This document shows, one piece after another, positions 1 to 7,900 of a DNA stretch of 64,000 nucleotides. The position numbers and the translations under genes were made by a program. A model generated the notes under the pieces. It had not been told where the DNA came from and made no database searches. It saw only the letters and a program-made list of their open reading frames with translations. Source of the DNA: Bradyrhizobium sp. 164 (GTDB taxonomy: Bacteria; Pseudomonadota; Alphaproteobacteria; Rhizobiales; Xanthobacteraceae); NCBI RefSeq assembly GCF_023073715.1, contig NZ_JADPKA010000014.1, forward strand, positions 1 through 64,000, written 5' to 3'. Within the stretch, counting starts at the first letter, position 1. Each line of letters begins with the position of its first letter.

Positions 1-97
1 CGTTGTTCGGCTCCTGCTCGAACTTCACCAATTGATTGTCGACGGTGTCCAGGCTCTCGCTGGTCTCCGTCAAAAACTCCCGCAACAGATCATCCAT
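1..97 (-). CDS. cheA: Chemotaxis histidine kinase CheA, N-terminal fragment
   Basis: Only the first residues lie in the window; the gene runs off the left edge. The visible reading MDDLLREFLTETSESLD followed by a VDNQLVKFEQ stretch is the usual beginning of the CheA P1 (HPt) domain, which carries the phosphorylated histidine and passes phosphate to CheY and CheB. I chose the ATG at 97 because TAAGG lies 8 bases upstream and the protein then begins at the conserved MDDLL. An in-frame ATG at 178 would add 27 low-complexity residues, but its purine tract touches the start codon. The phospho-histidine itself is outside the window. A free HPt protein and a Crp-like regulator lie next door. Confidence 0.85.
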   Translation of the reverse strand, partial: MDDLLREFLTETSESLDTVDNQLVKFEQEPNN

Positions 98-178
98 GAG
101 GTACGCCTTACTGAGCTGGACTTCCGCGGCTGAGCCGCCCTTGGCATCGACAGAAGCCCTCTTTCGATCGTTAGACAT

Positions 179-642
179 CCCCTTTCACGGTCCCGTTAAT
201 TTCAGCCTCCGTGCTAATACGGATATTGAAGACAAGTTTGCCGTTCGGCGGCATGCCAGGGCACATTTCGGCAAAACCGGCACCGGGCCGCGACGGCGAA
301 GGGCGTGAGGTAAAGGCGCCAATTACGGCGCACGGCGCGCGCGAGAAAGTCCTGTCCGTGAAGGCGATAGGCACGGCCTGCGTGAAATTGAATGGAGCCG
401 GCGCGCGATCGCGCTCGCCCTCGCGAGGCTCGCTTCGTGCTTTGCCGAGATCCGCGAATTTCGCATATTCGGTAAACGAACCGTTACCCCATGGCCGGTG
501 CGGCTCGTTCCGCGCTAACCAGCCGCGCGGACGAGTCGATCTCAGCGCCGGCGGGCGCCGCGCTGACGCACGTCTACTTTCCGCACGGCGTGTCCTCATG
601 CCGACGCCGGACATCTTGTCCCAATTGCCAACATAGCCCGAC
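179..642. other. Intergenic region, 464 bp, no gene seen
   Basis: This stretch lies between the divergent cheA fragment and the Crp-like regulator. Open frames exist on both strands, but they are arginine-rich, lack recognisable domains and look like chance frames in GC-rich DNA. It must hold the promoters of both flanking genes, yet I see no convincing -35/-10 pair. Confidence 0.5.
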
Positions 643-648
643 GTGAAC

Positions 649-1410
649 ATGATGGAACTTACTCGCACAAGGAGCGATGGTTCAGAAGGCGAGGAGGCAG
701 CTTTGGAAACGACGGGGCGCCCATCCAACGGTTTCCTGTCTGCGCTGTCGGCAGACGATTATGAGCTGATCCGCCCGCACCTGCGTGCGGTCGATCTGCC
801 CCATGACGCGGTGCTGGTCGAAGCCGGCGAGACGCTCAAGCGCGCCTATTTTCCTCACCGCGGCGTCATCTCGCTGGTGGTGAAGCTCGCCAAGGGCGAG
901 CATGTGCAGGTCGCGATGATCGGCCGCGACAGCCTGCTCGGGACACTCTCGACCATGGGCGATGCATGCGCGCTGAACACGGCCGTCGTGCTGATTCCCG
1001 GGGTCGCGTCCGTGATGGATCTCGACCGGCTGCGCGGCGCGGCCGACCAGAGCAGCAGCTTGCGGACCTTGCTCACGCGCCACGGTCTGGCGGTCTACGC
1101 GCAGGTCCAGCAGACCGCAGGCTGCAACGCCGCCCATTCGGTGGAGTCGCGGCTGTCGCGCTGCCTCCTGCACACTCACGACCTGTCGGGCGACTACCGG
1201 CTGCTGCTGACCCAGGAGGCCATGGCACAGATGATAGGGGCGCGGCGCAACAGCGTGTCGCTGGTCGCCAACACCTTGCAGCAGGCCAATTTCATCCACT
1301 ACAGCCGCGGACACATCCAGATCATGAACCTGGACGGCCTGCGTCAGACCGCGTGCGAATGCTACGCCACCGTGAAGGCGCATTACGACCGGCTGCTCGG
1401 CCCGCGCTGA
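649..1410 (+). CDS. Crp/Fnr family transcriptional regulator
   Basis: A protein of about 253 residues with an N-terminal cyclic-nucleotide-binding-like beta roll (roughly residues 25-140) and a C-terminal winged helix with the recognition segment QEAMAQMIGARRNSVSL. The beta-roll phosphate cassette lacks the usual R-T/S-A triad (the region reads MIGRDSLLGTLSTMG), so cAMP binding is doubtful. There is no N-terminal cysteine cluster, so it is not a classical FNR/FixK oxygen sensor of that type. The start could be GTG 643, ATG 649 or ATG 652; none has a strong ribosome site. The signal sensed cannot be told from sequence. Confidence 0.85.
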   Translation: MMELTRTRSDGSEGEEAALETTGRPSNGFLSALSADDYELIRPHLRAVDLPHDAVLVEAGETLKRAYFPHRGVISLVVKLAKGEHVQVAMIGRDSLLGTLSTMGDACALNTAVVLIPGVASVMDLDRLRGAADQSSSLRTLLTRHGLAVYAQVQQTAGCNAAHSVESRLSRCLLHTHDLSGDYRLLLTQEAMAQMIGARRNSVSLVANTLQQANFIHYSRGHIQIMNLDGLRQTACECYATVKAHYDRLLGPR

Positions 1411-1561
1411 CCCGCACGCGTGGTAAACCGACGGCTAATGCCGGCCTGCAAACAGGAGTCGTCCTGCTTCCGGAACTGAAATCTGGATGCCGTAGACATG
1501 GCGGGCCTCGCACCGATTCCGGCCCGCGCGGCATCGAATCGTGATCGAGGCAGGCCAGGCC

Positions 1562-1939
1562 ATGTTTGAAGTGAGCGTCGCGCCGGCGCAGAATGTGCTC
1601 GATGGCGCGCCCGCGCGCGACCCGAATGCTTATGCGACGCTGGTGCGCGAAATCGGCGAGAACGGGGCCCGCGAGGTGCGTGCGGTGTTCTGGACCGAGA
1701 CCTGCGCGCGCCTGCAACTGTTCCGCACGCTCTCGGGCGAGCAGCACCAGGCGAGGTTCGCGCGCGAAGCACATTCGTTGAAGAGTGCGGCCGGCACGTT
1801 CGGCTATGCCAGGCTGGCGGCGCTGGCGCTGCGGTTGGAGAAGTCAGCGCAGACGCTTCACGACACTGAACTCCGCGAGCTCCTGGACCTGATGGATGCG
1901 GCCTACGCCGCGGCGCGCGCGCAGGAACCGGAAGGCTAG
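1562..1939 (+). CDS. Free-standing HPt domain protein
   Basis: A protein of about 125 residues whose core reads AREAHSLKSAAGTFGYARL, matching the H-x-L-K-S-x-A-x-x-x-G phosphohistidine motif of histidine phosphotransfer domains; the histidine is intact. HPt proteins relay phosphate between hybrid kinases and receivers. The end of cheA and an EAL protein with a receiver-like domain are close by, but its partner is unknown. ATG 1562 is preferred because GAGG lies about 12 bases upstream; GTG 1541 in the same frame has no ribosome site. Confidence 0.8.
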   Translation: MFEVSVAPAQNVLDGAPARDPNAYATLVREIGENGAREVRAVFWTETCARLQLFRTLSGEQHQARFAREAHSLKSAAGTFGYARLAALALRLEKSAQTLHDTELRELLDLMDAAYAAARAQEPEG

Positions 1940-1988
1940 AGCCATTTCCGTTCCGAGGGAATCGAAGCGGACGTTGTGTTCCTGGTTT

Positions 1989-2035
1989 GACGCGTTTTCT
2001 TGACGCGAACCGGCTCCACTTCGCTCGAAAACGCT
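1989..2035. repeat. Palindromic intergenic repeat, copy 1
   Basis: Imperfect palindrome with outer arms GCGTTTTC (1992-1999) and GAAAACGC (2027-2034). A second copy with the same arms and the same arm spacing lies at 11959-12005; the centres differ at a few bases. It can form a hairpin in RNA from either strand. I recall this element as very common between Bradyrhizobium genes. Confidence 0.85.
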
Positions 2036-2139
2036 GTAAACCACCCGCGCGTGTATTCCCGCCGTACTTCTACGGCTTGGAATTTTCACAGATGGCTAAT
2101 CATAGCTGGCGATAGTCGCGAGAAACCAGGAGGGTTTCC

Positions 2140-2388
2140 ATGTTCACCTACGAGACTGCGGACCAGAAGGAGGTCCGTCGCTTCCGCATCGCTCAGTTCA
2201 ACGGCCGGATGGCGACCGTGAAGTCTGGCGGGTCGACGGTGACTGGCTTCGTGCGCTCGGTACTCGAGCAGGAATCGAGCATCCCTCCCCGCTGGACCAT
2301 CACGATCATCCCGAACGCACCGAAGGACGAGCCCAAGCCGCTGCGGCCCGTATCGCGCACGCGCCCCTTCGCCGAAGACTATTTCTGA
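2140..2388 (+). CDS. Conserved small protein of unknown function
   Basis: An 82-residue protein starting MFTYETADQKEVRRFRIAQF, with a strong ribosome site (AGGAGG) 7 bases before the ATG, so it is very probably expressed. It has no signal peptide, membrane segment or motif I recognise. It contains a short beta-rich segment (RMATVKSGGSTVTGFVRSV) and a proline-rich tail ending in AEDYF. I cannot assign a function. Confidence 0.7.
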   Translation: MFTYETADQKEVRRFRIAQFNGRMATVKSGGSTVTGFVRSVLEQESSIPPRWTITIIPNAPKDEPKPLRPVSRTRPFAEDYF

Positions 2389-2446
2389 GCGGGATCGGCT
2401 TTCTCCCGGGCCGCGCCGCCGGCCGGGCACAAAGCGACCATCAACC

Positions 2447-3070
2447 TCAATCGATCGAATGCAGCAGCGCCGCACGGACGAGGTCCGCGGTGTTGCGCGC
2501 ACCGAGCTTGCGCATCGCCTCGGCGCGGTGGCTTTCGAATGTACGTGGGCTGATCTGCATCCGAAGCGCGCCCTGCTTGTTCGAATAACCTTCGCTGATC
2601 AGCCTCAGCACCTCGCGCTCGCGCTTGGTCAGCCGCTTCTGGCCGGACAGGCCAATCAATTCGGCGCTAGGCACGCGTTGCGGCAGCGGCACGCGCGGGA
2701 TCCGCGCTGCGGCGTCCCCGGTCCCGGATGGGGTCGGCAGGCCGCCCTTGTGAGGACCGGCAAGCTGCTTGACGAGGCCACAAACGCGCTCGGTCTGCGC
2801 CAGCGCATTCTCGACCACGCGCTGCAAATAGGCGCGATCGCCGGTGACGGGCGCGAGCTGATCGCTGTGATGCTTGATCTCGCCCATGTAGAGCAGGAGC
2901 GCAGTCAGGGGGCCGTTGAGCTCGCGGGCAATGGCGGCGGCCATTTCGTCGGCGGCCTTGGCACGGACGGCGTTCAGGCGGACGAAATCGAGCTCTTCAG
3001 CTGGAGCAGCGCTGCGTTCGTACCATTCCGACGGCCGCGAATCAGTGGCCGTATCATTCTGTGACGCCAT
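2447..3070 (-). CDS. HisKA-like / LuxR-HTH fusion regulator
   Basis: A 207-residue protein with two parts. Residues about 36-75 (EMAAAIARELNGPLTALLLY) align by eye with the FixL-type dimerisation and phosphoacceptor helix AHELNQPL, but the phospho-accepting histidine is arginine. Residues about 143-203 form a LuxR/FixJ-type helix-turn-helix (LTKREREVLRLISEGYSNKQ ... SPRTFESHRAEAMRKLG). There is no ATP-binding kinase domain and no receiver. The expected picture is a DNA-binding protein that dimerises through a kinase-derived helical hairpin and cannot take phosphate on the usual histidine. It is divergent from the gene at 3406 across a 335 bp gap. Confidence 0.8.
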   Translation of the reverse strand: MASQNDTATDSRPSEWYERSAAPAEELDFVRLNAVRAKAADEMAAAIARELNGPLTALLLYMGEIKHHSDQLAPVTGDRAYLQRVVENALAQTERVCGLVKQLAGPHKGGLPTPSGTGDAAARIPRVPLPQRVPSAELIGLSGQKRLTKREREVLRLISEGYSNKQGALRMQISPRTFESHRAEAMRKLGARNTADLVRAALLHSID

Positions 3071-3405
3071 GTCACTCGTTTAGCGGAACCGAGCCCGGTC
3101 TGTGATTAACTTTTTGCTCCGTAAGACTACGGTGATTTCGGCAGCTTTGCGCTAAATCCGCGGCATCGGCACAATTTATGCTTGCACGGCGCCGTCGCCG
3201 ACCGCGCAGAGGTTGAGATTTCGCCTCAAATTCTGGAGCACGCGGGCGAAGAACCCTCAACCGGCACCTCCGCTCCTGCCAGTCCCCCGGATTTTACGGA
3301 TTAATTAACGGCGACTTGCTTCTCTAAGCGAGGTTGAGAGCGCGCAAATGCCTCCACGCATTGGGCCCGCAAGCCTGCGGGAGACGCTGCGAAAGATTGC
3401 GTGCC
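3071..3405. other. Divergent intergenic region, 335 bp
   Basis: No gene is supported. It separates the LuxR fusion (minus) from the gene at 3406 (plus). A possible sigma-54-type promoter lies on the plus strand at 3167-3182 (CGGCAC, 5 bases, ATGCT; GG and GC ten bases apart). An AT-rich TTAATTAA palindrome sits at 3301-3308. Both are weak single-site observations. Confidence 0.4.
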
Positions 3406-4569
3406 ATGAACGAGATCGATCGGCTGTCGGAATTCTTGCAGAGGCTGACGCCGATGTCGCGGAGCTGTCTGCTCAGCGAACTCGAGCGGCTTGAGCTGTG
3501 TGGCATCGACATGCCGGGCTCCGCCGACATTCAGTCCCGCTTGCGCGCCGAGTTTCGCAAGGACGGATCGGCCCATTCGCGCGCCACCAGCCCCTCGCGC
3601 TATTTCTTCGCGCCGCTCGAGCTCCTCCTGATCGATGGCGCACCCGAGCACGCCAATGCGGGGCGGATCTCACGCAACACCCTCACCCCGATCTGGGAGT
3701 GGATCTGCCGCGACCTGCTGCCGACCATGGCGCGCGACTACATCAAGGCGATCAACGACCAGATTGCCGCCAACAACCTGAAGGAAGTGCAGAAAATCGC
3801 ATCGACCTTCCAGACCAAGGTCCTCAAGGTCCTCGAGAGCACCCTGGCGTCGGCGGACAGCACCCAGCTCGCACGCGCCAAGCTCGCGCAGTACACCGCA
3901 TCGCGCACCGCCTTCGACGACGTGATGAAGATGCTGGACGTGCTGCGCGCCGGCGACGCGCTGCCGAAATTCAACGCGAAGCTGCCCGAACGGATCGCGA
4001 AGTTCGATGACAACCAGGTGGCCCAGATCACCTGGCAACTCGACGCCTTCGGGAAGTCCCATCCCCGCGCGCTGCCCTTCGCGCTGACACTGGTGGCAAG
4101 GCGCCTGAAGACGCCCTGGCAATTGGTACGCCTTGCCACCAAGGCCGCCGCGAGCAAGTCCGCCGCAGACGTCGCCGCCGCGCCCTATGCCTGCGTCGTC
4201 CCCATGGTGCTCGACCGCCTCGACGACAAGCGCCTCGCTCTTCGGGTCGCGCTCCGGCACAACCGCGTGCTGGTCGCCCGCGACCTGCTTGCCGAGATCT
4301 ACGACACCGAATACGCGCTCAAGGTCCGCATCGACGGCATCGAACATTGCGATTGGGGCATCCGCCTCCAGCAATTGATGGACGCGATCGCGGCGCTGGT
4401 GTCCGCCGAGGTCAGCCGCTTCCCCGCCAATGTCGGCCACATTCTCGGATCGCGCCGGCTGCGCAGCCACGATACGTTGGGCGGCAAGTTGACCTATCTG
4501 GCCTGGAAGGGACGCGACGCCATGCAGGACGGCGCGGCGGCGTTTCGCAAATTGATCGGGCAGACCTGA
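3406..4569 (+). CDS. Large protein of unknown function
   Basis: A protein of about 387 residues starting MNEIDRLSEFLQRL. It is mostly helical and alanine/leucine-rich, with no signal peptide or membrane segment, and looks soluble and cytoplasmic. Visible features are an N-terminal helical stretch, an IWEWICRDLLPTMARDY segment near residue 105 and a region rich in KVLKVLES-type amphipathic helices. I do not recognise a catalytic motif. An in-frame upstream start at 3334 would add 24 arginine-rich residues and is less likely. It is a conserved-looking rhizobial protein with no function I can name. Confidence 0.7.
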   Translation: MNEIDRLSEFLQRLTPMSRSCLLSELERLELCGIDMPGSADIQSRLRAEFRKDGSAHSRATSPSRYFFAPLELLLIDGAPEHANAGRISRNTLTPIWEWICRDLLPTMARDYIKAINDQIAANNLKEVQKIASTFQTKVLKVLESTLASADSTQLARAKLAQYTASRTAFDDVMKMLDVLRAGDALPKFNAKLPERIAKFDDNQVAQITWQLDAFGKSHPRALPFALTLVARRLKTPWQLVRLATKAAASKSAADVAAAPYACVVPMVLDRLDDKRLALRVALRHNRVLVARDLLAEIYDTEYALKVRIDGIEHCDWGIRLQQLMDAIAALVSAEVSRFPANVGHILGSRRLRSHDTLGGKLTYLAWKGRDAMQDGAAAFRKLIGQT

Positions 4570-4948
4570 TATCGCGCAGTCATCAAAGCGCGAGAGGCTT
4601 TCGCGTTATCGGTGAGCGATCATGTCCTAATGCGCGCGCGGCAGGCAGAGGAAGCGATCGAGAAATCGCCCCGACAGCACGAATCTGAACCACCAATACA
4701 TCATTCGCCGCATTGTCATTGCTGCAATCCTCGACAGCCCACCACCGGCTGGCGGAGCAATAGCGCAGGAGCAGCAATGCGCATGTGATGTGTTTCACAT
4801 TTGGGTCGAACACGCGCGGACGCATCGTCGCAGAACTGTCACGAGCGAAGGTAGAACGTGCGCGCATCGCGCGAAAATGAGTTCCACGGCCACAGCTGTC
4901 GCTCCTATCCTCCGATGCAACGAAAGAACGAACCGTAAGGAGGTCGTG
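4570..4948. other. Intergenic region, 379 bp, with a CRP-like site
   Basis: No gene is supported here. The notable item is a perfect inverted repeat at 4783-4800, listed separately. Otherwise the stretch is featureless leader DNA for the small secreted protein that follows. Confidence 0.45.
4783..4800. promoter_or_regulatory. CRP-family binding site candidate
   Basis: ATGTGA, six bases, TCACAT: a perfect 6+6 inverted repeat that includes the classical CRP consensus TGTGA-N6-TCACA (4784-4799). It lies about 150 bp upstream of the secreted-protein gene at 4949. A Crp/Fnr-family gene lies 3.4 kb away, but that protein lacks the cAMP-binding triad, so I do not claim it binds here. Confidence 0.5.
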
Positions 4949-5371
4949 ATGAGATCGAACCGATTGATCCTGACGATGGTGACGTTGCTCGTGAGTGCGC
5001 TCGCGCTCACATCGACGACGATGGCGCAAACGACGCCGCAAGGCGATGCTGCGCCGACCGCCGACAACGCGGTGCTGCTGACCGTCTTCTTCAAGCACGA
5101 TCAATCCCGGCCGCTTCACGAGCTGAATACGCAACTCGAAAAGCAGGGCTTCTACAAGGCGTTTCCGCCGCCCGGCGTCGAGGTCTTGAGCTGGTATGTG
5201 ATGATGGGCATTGGCCAGGTGATCACGCTGCGCCTGCCGGCGTCGCGGCTGCGCGAGGTCAACCGCGTGATCGAGGACACGGCATGGGGCCCTTACCGCA
5301 CCGAATTCCATCCGACCTATGACTACAAGGCGGTTGGCGTGGCACAACACGAAAAAGCCGCCGGAAATTAA
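4949..5371 (+). CDS. Small secreted protein of unknown function
   Basis: A 140-residue protein with a clear signal peptide (MRSNRLILTMVTLLVSALAL, cleavage probably after TMAQ, about residue 27), so it is probably periplasmic. The mature part is a compact 110-residue domain with VLLTVFFKHDQSRPL, a central GFYKAFPPPGVEVLSWY and a TLRLPASRLREVNRVIED helix; I do not recognise the family. The start is fixed by the ribosome site AAGGAGG (4938-4944) just before ATG 4949. A CRP-like palindrome lies about 150 bp upstream. Confidence 0.75.
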   Translation: MRSNRLILTMVTLLVSALALTSTTMAQTTPQGDAAPTADNAVLLTVFFKHDQSRPLHELNTQLEKQGFYKAFPPPGVEVLSWYVMMGIGQVITLRLPASRLREVNRVIEDTAWGPYRTEFHPTYDYKAVGVAQHEKAAGN

Positions 5372-5663
5372 TTCTCTAATCGCCCTGTCATTGCAGCGAA
5401 CGGCTACGCAACCGCATCGCTCGATGCGTGGCATCGGCGAGCCGCGCTTCGATCGATCGCGCGGGAGAAATTCCGCATGCGCTGGCTGTCGTTGTCCGTG
5501 CGGTGCCTGAGTATGCAAATTCTTTTCGAAGATTCTGTCGACAAATTAGCTCGAATTGCAGCGCTTAACGTTACTCAGATAATTCAACAACGATGTGAAG
5601 CTCTCCTTATTTGAACCCACGCTCGCCGTTTAAGAAACTGTCACGGAACGGGAGTGGTATGAG

Positions 5664-6872
5664 ATGAACGATGGGATTATTGAACTCGTCGGACGAAGGC
5701 CTGTGACCTTCGGACGGCGAAAGGTGACGCCGCGCGCCTGCGTGGCCGACAGCAAGCGCCACTTGCGTGCATTCCTCAGCGAGGTGCTCGAGGATCTGGG
5801 CTTCGTCACCAGCGAATGCGCCAGCGCGGACGAGCTGCAAACCATGCTCGCCACCGAATTGCCGGACCTGATCCTGCTCGGCGTCGCCACCGATGGCATC
5901 GAGCCGGGAAGATTCCTGGAGATTTTGGTGCGCGAGGCATTTGCGGGGAAGGTTCTCGCGGTCGGCGCCCGCGAATCGATCATCGTCAGGGCCGTGCGGC
6001 AGGTCGGCGAGGAATATGGCCTTGCGATGCTGCCGCCGCTGACCACCCCCTTTGCCGCGGAGACGCTGCGCGAGCGTGTCGCGATGCTGCTGCCGGAGGA
6101 GCCGGCGCCGAGCCCGGCCGTGCATGTCGGCGAGGCCTTGCATGCCGGCTGGCTGGAGCTCTGGTACCAGCCCAAGATCGACGCCCGCACGCTGATCCGC
6201 AGCGGCGCCGAGGCGCTGGTGCGAATGCGCCATCCGACCTGGGGCGTCGTGCCGCCGGCCTATTTCATTCCCGAGGAGCACGATCCGCATCTGCGTGACC
6301 TCTCGGAATTCGTGATCGAGCGCGCCATGCAGGACTGGCACTATCTGCTGGAGCAGCAGAGTCCGGTCGATCTCTCGATCAACCTGCCGGCGTCCTACCT
6401 GAAGGAGCCGCAGGCGGTGCGCGATCTCTGCCGCCGCATGCCGACGCATCCGGCCTTCGGCGGCTTGACGATCGAAATCGACAGCCAAGACGCGACCCGC
6501 GATCTCGACCACCTGACGGAGATCGCGCGCGAGGTGGGTCTGCACAATATCGGCCTCGCCGTGGACAATCTCGGCGCCGACTGGCCGGCGCTGATGGGCC
6601 TCGACAAGATTCCCTTCGTCATGCTGAAGGCGGACCGGCATTTCGTCACCGGCAGCGGCAATGACCGGCTGAAGCGCACGGTGTGCCGTCACATCGTCGA
6701 GCTCGCGCAGGGCTACGGCGCGCGCGTGGTCGCCGAGGGCGTCGAGAGCCGCACCGACCTCGTCGCCGCGAACGAGCTCGGCTTCGATCTCGTGCAGGGC
6801 TTTCTGTTCGGCAAGCCGATGCCGCTGAAGAAGTTCGCCCGCTCGACGCTGACGAAAACGGTGATGGAGTGA
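5664..6872 (+). CDS. EAL-domain protein with degenerate receiver
   Basis: A 402-residue protein. Residues about 22-140 resemble a receiver domain, but the phosphorylated aspartate position reads PDLILLG (glycine), the acidic pair is VADSK and the conserved lysine is missing, so phosphorylation is unlikely. Residues about 155-395 form an EAL domain of the cyclic-di-GMP phosphodiesterase class: GAEALVRM (EAL intact), INLP, TIEID, MLKADR, VAEGVES and VQGFLFGKP are present. The loop normally reading DDFGTG is VDNLGAD, so one of the two metal aspartates is asparagine. It may be a weak enzyme or a c-di-GMP binder. ATG 5664 begins MNDGIIELVG. Confidence 0.88.
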   Translation: MNDGIIELVGRRPVTFGRRKVTPRACVADSKRHLRAFLSEVLEDLGFVTSECASADELQTMLATELPDLILLGVATDGIEPGRFLEILVREAFAGKVLAVGARESIIVRAVRQVGEEYGLAMLPPLTTPFAAETLRERVAMLLPEEPAPSPAVHVGEALHAGWLELWYQPKIDARTLIRSGAEALVRMRHPTWGVVPPAYFIPEEHDPHLRDLSEFVIERAMQDWHYLLEQQSPVDLSINLPASYLKEPQAVRDLCRRMPTHPAFGGLTIEIDSQDATRDLDHLTEIAREVGLHNIGLAVDNLGADWPALMGLDKIPFVMLKADRHFVTGSGNDRLKRTVCRHIVELAQGYGARVVAEGVESRTDLVAANELGFDLVQGFLFGKPMPLKKFARSTLTKTVME

Positions 6873-6955
6873 GCTCGTTCGCGGCTCGTATGTCGCTGGA
6901 GACGCGCGAGAATCGTCAAGCTCGCGCGTGTTCGCCGGTCTGCCTGGCCGGGCAC

Positions 6956-7810
6956 TTACGCTATTGCGGCGCTGACATCGGTCGGCGACTGCACGGCGCC
7001 CGGCTCACCATGCGAGACGCGCGCCTCGGCTCGCTCGAGGTGAAGCGCGAAACCACTCGCCTCGGGAGGCTCGAGCCCGGCGCGCAGCTGCATGCTCGGA
7101 ATCAGGTAATCGCCGCCGTTTTGGCGCCGATAGGGAATGGGCGAGGCCGTCGCAAGCGTTCTCATCCTCTCGCGCAAACGTTCGGCGATCGCTTCGAAAC
7201 CGGCTTCGCCGAGCTTGTCGGCCTTGTAGACGACGAACGGCGGAAGGACGTCATAGCCGGGGTAATAGAGGATGCCGTGATTGATCGGAAACAGCAGGTC
7301 CTCGATCGGCCCGTTGATCCCCCGGGCCGAATAATGCTCCTGCCAGCCGCCGGCCGTCACGATCAGCATCGCGCGCTTGCCCGCTAGCGTGCCCTCGCCG
7401 TAGCGGTCGCCCCACCGCTTGTCGCTGTGCTCGCCGACGCCATACGCGAAGCCGTAGGCGAACACGCGGTCGACCCAGCCCTTGAGGATCGCCGGCATGC
7501 TGAACCACCACAGCGGGAATTGCAGAATCAGCACGTCTGCCCACAGCAGCTTCTCGATCTCGCGCTTGACGTCAGGAGTGAGTGTGCCGGCCTCGAAGGC
7601 CTGCTTGGATGCAGCGGCGGGCGCCAGCCGCGCGTCCGCTAGCAGTGACGGGAAGTCGGCGCGATCGACCTCCGATTTCCAGCCTTGGGCATAGAGGTCC
7701 GTCGCCCGCACCTCATGGCCCTGGGCCTCGAGCTCTCTGGCGGCAACATCCCGGAGCGAGCCATTGAGCGAACGCTGTTCGGGATGCGCAAAAACAATCA
7801 ACACTTTCAT
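6956..7810 (-). CDS. NAD(P)H-dependent quinone oxidoreductase (flavodoxin fold)
   Basis: A protein of about 284 residues starting MKVLIVFAHPEQRSLNGS, the FAD-binding beginning of the NQO1/KefF family. LQFPLWWFSMPAILKGWVDR is the family's characteristic FMN/FAD-contact and dimer segment, and TAGGWQEHYSARG is also typical. These enzymes reduce quinones or azo compounds by two electrons using NAD(P)H, in the cytoplasm. The C-terminal 50 residues are an extension beyond the usual 230-residue core. It is divergent from a LysR regulator 90 bp away, the usual arrangement when the regulator controls the reductase. ATG 7822 is an alternative start four codons upstream. Confidence 0.9.
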   Translation of the reverse strand: MKVLIVFAHPEQRSLNGSLRDVAARELEAQGHEVRATDLYAQGWKSEVDRADFPSLLADARLAPAAASKQAFEAGTLTPDVKREIEKLLWADVLILQFPLWWFSMPAILKGWVDRVFAYGFAYGVGEHSDKRWGDRYGEGTLAGKRAMLIVTAGGWQEHYSARGINGPIEDLLFPINHGILYYPGYDVLPPFVVYKADKLGEAGFEAIAERLRERMRTLATASPIPYRRQNGGDYLIPSMQLRAGLEPPEASGFALHLERAEARVSHGEPGAVQSPTDVSAAIA

Positions 7811-7873
7811 GATCAGCACCATTCGTTGACGATGTCCCGCAGCTAGCGCGGCGGGCTGCAAACCGGTAGATGT

Positions 7874-7896
7874 CGGCAATGAATAGGATTATGCCG
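7874..7896. promoter_or_regulatory. Inverted repeat between reductase and lysR
   Basis: CGGCA (7874-7878) and TGCCG (7892-7896) form an inverted repeat with a 13-base spacer ending just before the lysR ATG. LysR-type proteins often bind dyads near their own start in a shared divergent promoter. The arms are short, so this is only a candidate operator. Confidence 0.35.
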
Positions 7897-7900
7897 GAAA

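Noticed and set aside
171..728. A 185-codon minus-strand frame across the cheA start and the Crp-like gene
   Set aside because: Arg-rich, no domain, and it overlaps the well-supported genes at both ends.
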